Shown piece after piece: positions 62,369-64,000 of a DNA stretch of 64,000 bases (position 1 is its first letter; every line of letters starts with the position of its first letter). The DNA is from Anabaena sp. UHCC 0187. Its GTDB lineage: Bacteria > Cyanobacteriota > Cyanobacteriia > Cyanobacteriales > Nostocaceae. The DNA lies in assembly GCF_009712035.1 (NCBI RefSeq), contig NZ_VILB01000013.1, positions 602,426-666,425 on the forward strand, written 5' to 3'. A program made the translations under genes and the position numbers. The notes under the pieces are model-generated. The model was given only the letters and a program-made list of their open reading frames with translations. It did no database searches and had not been told where the DNA came from.

Positions 62369-64000
62369 ATGAATCAACTCACGCTTATCCTCCAACAAGA
62401 AGGAACTACCGAAACATTAGTTCCAGTAGATAAAGACATATTTACTATCGGACGGTTGCCAGAATGTAATTTATTATTACCTTTTGGAGGAATTTCCCGC
62501 AACCATGCGCGAATCGTCAAAATTGCTGAGAGTGTGTGGACTATTGAGGATCTAGGCAGTAAAAATGGTACACAAGTTAATCAATATATTATTACTAACA
62601 CCCAAGAATTAGCTAATAACGATGTGATTTGTTTGGGTAATATCAAATTAGTAGTCAAATTTGTAAAATCTGAAGAAGATGAATATCAAGATGGATTTTC
62701 AACCCAAGGACATGATTATCCACAAAGAACAATTTTTCGTAATGTTGAGCAACTACAAAAGCAATGGATAGATGCTAGTGGTATTAATGGTAAAAGCAAT
62801 GATAAGGACAAAACTATTGCTCGTCTGAAAGACTTAGTAGATATAGCTAAAAATCTTTGTGCTGCCACATCTATTGAGGAAATTTTCTCTCAAGTACAAC
62901 AAGTTGTTTTTCGTTATCTTGATAGTATTGATAGGTTAGCACTATTAGTTCAAATTCATGATTCTGGTAATTTAGAGTTAATAAATTCAGCCACGAGAGA
63001 TGTTTCTGATCAGGAAACTTTAGCCACAGATGGTAGTTGGATTAGTCGGAGTATTTGTCAGAAAGTATTTGCCGAAAAAGTTGCTGTTCAAAGTGCTGAT
63101 ACTCAATCTGATGAACGATTTTCTAGTGAGCAAAGTATTTTATTTAAAGGTATTCGTAGTGCCATGGCAGTGCCATTATGGGATGAACATAATGTCATTG
63201 GCGTTCTCTATGCTGATGCTAGTCTTTCTTCATATCATTGGGAAAGTGAAGGTGAAGAAGAACTGAGCTTTTTTTCGGCTTTAGCAAATCTTGTGGCTTC
63301 TAGTGTGCAACGGTGGTTATTATTAGAAAAGCTGAAAACAGAAGAAGTAATTCGTCATCGCTTAGAACGATATCACTCTCCCGCAGTTGTCCAACAATTA
63401 ATATCTGTGGGTAGTTCACCCGATGGGCGTTTAGCTCCTGCGGAAAATGAAATTAGTATTTTGTTTGCAGATTTAGTAGGTTTTACGGCAATTTCGGAAC
63501 GACTGACTCCTACGGAAATTGCTCAATTATTAAATAATTTATTTGAAGAAATGTTGCAAGAAGTGTTTTTATATAGTGGCACTTTAGATAAATATATTGG
63601 TGACTGTATTATGGCTTTTTTTGGCGCTCCTGAACCAGATCCAGGTCATGCAGATCGGGCAGTTGCATCGGCCAAGGGAATGCTAACTCGGTTACAACAT
63701 TTAAATGCCAATAATTTTTGGCAAGAACCTTTACAACTACGCATTGCTATTAACAGCGGTAAAGCTGTTGTTGGTGATGTTGGTAGTTCTCAACGAGTAG
63801 ATTATACTGCTTTGGGAGCAACAATTAATTTAGCAGCCAGAATGGAAGGAATTTGTTCTCCTGGTGAATGTGTAATTAGTGAAGTTACTTACAATATGTT
63901 GTCACAAAAATCAGATTTTTATGATATAGGCGACTATCGTTTTAAAGGAATTGATCGTTCTGTTAAGCTGTATCAAACCAAAATGTATGAACCATCAGGA
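62369..64000 (+). CDS. Adenylate/guanylate cyclase with FHA and GAF domains (3' end beyond window)
   Basis: The frame from ATG 62369 stays open to the window edge, 544 codons. The N-terminal FHA domain shows FTIGRLPECNLLLPFGGISR, then NHARIV and DLGSKNGTQVN, so it probably reads phosphothreonine. A GAF-like domain spans about 165-320. A class III cyclase domain begins near 360: ISILFADLVGFTAISERLTP with the metal-binding Asp, and GDCIMAFFGAPEPDPGHAD with the second. The tail GEAVISE-like region (GECVISEVTYNMLSQKS) follows. The end of the cyclase domain is probably close to the window edge. Confidence 0.93.
   Translation, partial: MNQLTLILQQEGTTETLVPVDKDIFTIGRLPECNLLLPFGGISRNHARIVKIAESVWTIEDLGSKNGTQVNQYIITNTQELANNDVICLGNIKLVVKFVKSEEDEYQDGFSTQGHDYPQRTIFRNVEQLQKQWIDASGINGKSNDKDKTIARLKDLVDIAKNLCAATSIEEIFSQVQQVVFRYLDSIDRLALLVQIHDSGNLELINSATRDVSDQETLATDGSWISRSICQKVFAEKVAVQSADTQSDERFSSEQSILFKGIRSAMAVPLWDEHNVIGVLYADASLSSYHWESEGEEELSFFSALANLVASSVQRWLLLEKLKTEEVIRHRLERYHSPAVVQQLISVGSSPDGRLAPAENEISILFADLVGFTAISERLTPTEIAQLLNNLFEEMLQEVFLYSGTLDKYIGDCIMAFFGAPEPDPGHADRAVASAKGMLTRLQHLNANNFWQEPLQLRIAINSGKAVVGDVGSSQRVDYTALGATINLAARMEGICSPGECVISEVTYNMLSQKSDFYDIGDYRFKGIDRSVKLYQTKMYEPSG

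Noticed and set aside
1-64000. tRNA or rRNA genes
   Set aside because: No cloverleaf or ribosomal sequence was recognised by eye; a covariance scan such as tRNAscan-SE would settle this, but I cannot run it.

Overview
The window comes from a cyanobacterial chromosome, most likely a filamentous heterocyst-forming Nostocales (Anabaena/Dolichospermum-like). The evidence is a cyanophycin pair (cphB-cphA), psbA, a CRR6-type NDH-1 maturation factor, a FurC/PerR-like regulator, cyanobacteria-restricted families (DUF760, DUF1838, DUF2887, DUF3685), many HIP1 octamers (GCGATCGC, e.g. near 5209, 8755, 19955, 31051, 48508, 57341), low G+C, and heptameric short tandem repeats. Most of it is ordinary core chromosome with short, strand-alternating transcription units. 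No rRNA, tRNA or CRISPR array was seen.

Region by region. 1-8.5 kb: end of cyanophycinase and complete cyanophycin synthetase, a membrane-anchored Ser/Thr kinase, CbiT, CdsA, a DUF2993 protein, a pseudouridine synthase and a RodZ-like HTH membrane protein. 8.7-18.2 kb: MalQ, a Nudix hydrolase, a coiled-coil repeat gene with an RHH-like partner, a pentapeptide-repeat/RidA fusion, an RHH protein, an HNH nuclease, a polysaccharide deacetylase lipoprotein, a VOC-DUF1838 pair and a small pentapeptide protein. 18.8-22.7 kb: Tat-exported LD-carboxypeptidase, Lin0512 protein, a small MITE, an exported protein, and psbA encoding the Glu130 form of D1. 22.9-35.8 kb: an MBOAT/SGNH polysaccharide-acylation pair, a cysteine hydrolase, a LysM-M23 peptidase, an HtrA-type protease, DUF760, ScpB, IspD, a GT9 glycosyltransferase, CRR6 and a Fur regulator.

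35.8-50.4 kb is signalling- and mobile-rich: a 12-copy heptamer array that supplies the stop codon of a NACHT-pentapeptide NTPase, a divergent DUF3685 response-regulator-like protein, a very large CBS-GAF-PAS hybrid kinase, a TnpB-only IS605-type element with terminal hairpins, an unusual flavoprotein, CobD, HU and an orphan IS630 HTH half. 50.7-51.5 kb is nearly gene-free and carries the most unusual structure: three similar units of about 112 nt, each with a conserved 5' block and a minus-strand terminator hairpin, plus a fourth terminator. They look like a tandem family of small RNAs.

52-64 kb: a PEP-CTERM protein, UvrC, a GT2-TPR protein, an aspartate aminotransferase-like enzyme, a complex repeat cluster beside a DUF2887 (Rpn/PD-(D/E)XK-like) gene, a decayed stretch with a kinase fragment and Fur-like palindromes, an ADP-ribosylglycohydrolase, a VOC protein, a YlqF/RbgA GTPase, and an FHA-GAF-cyclase that runs off the right edge.
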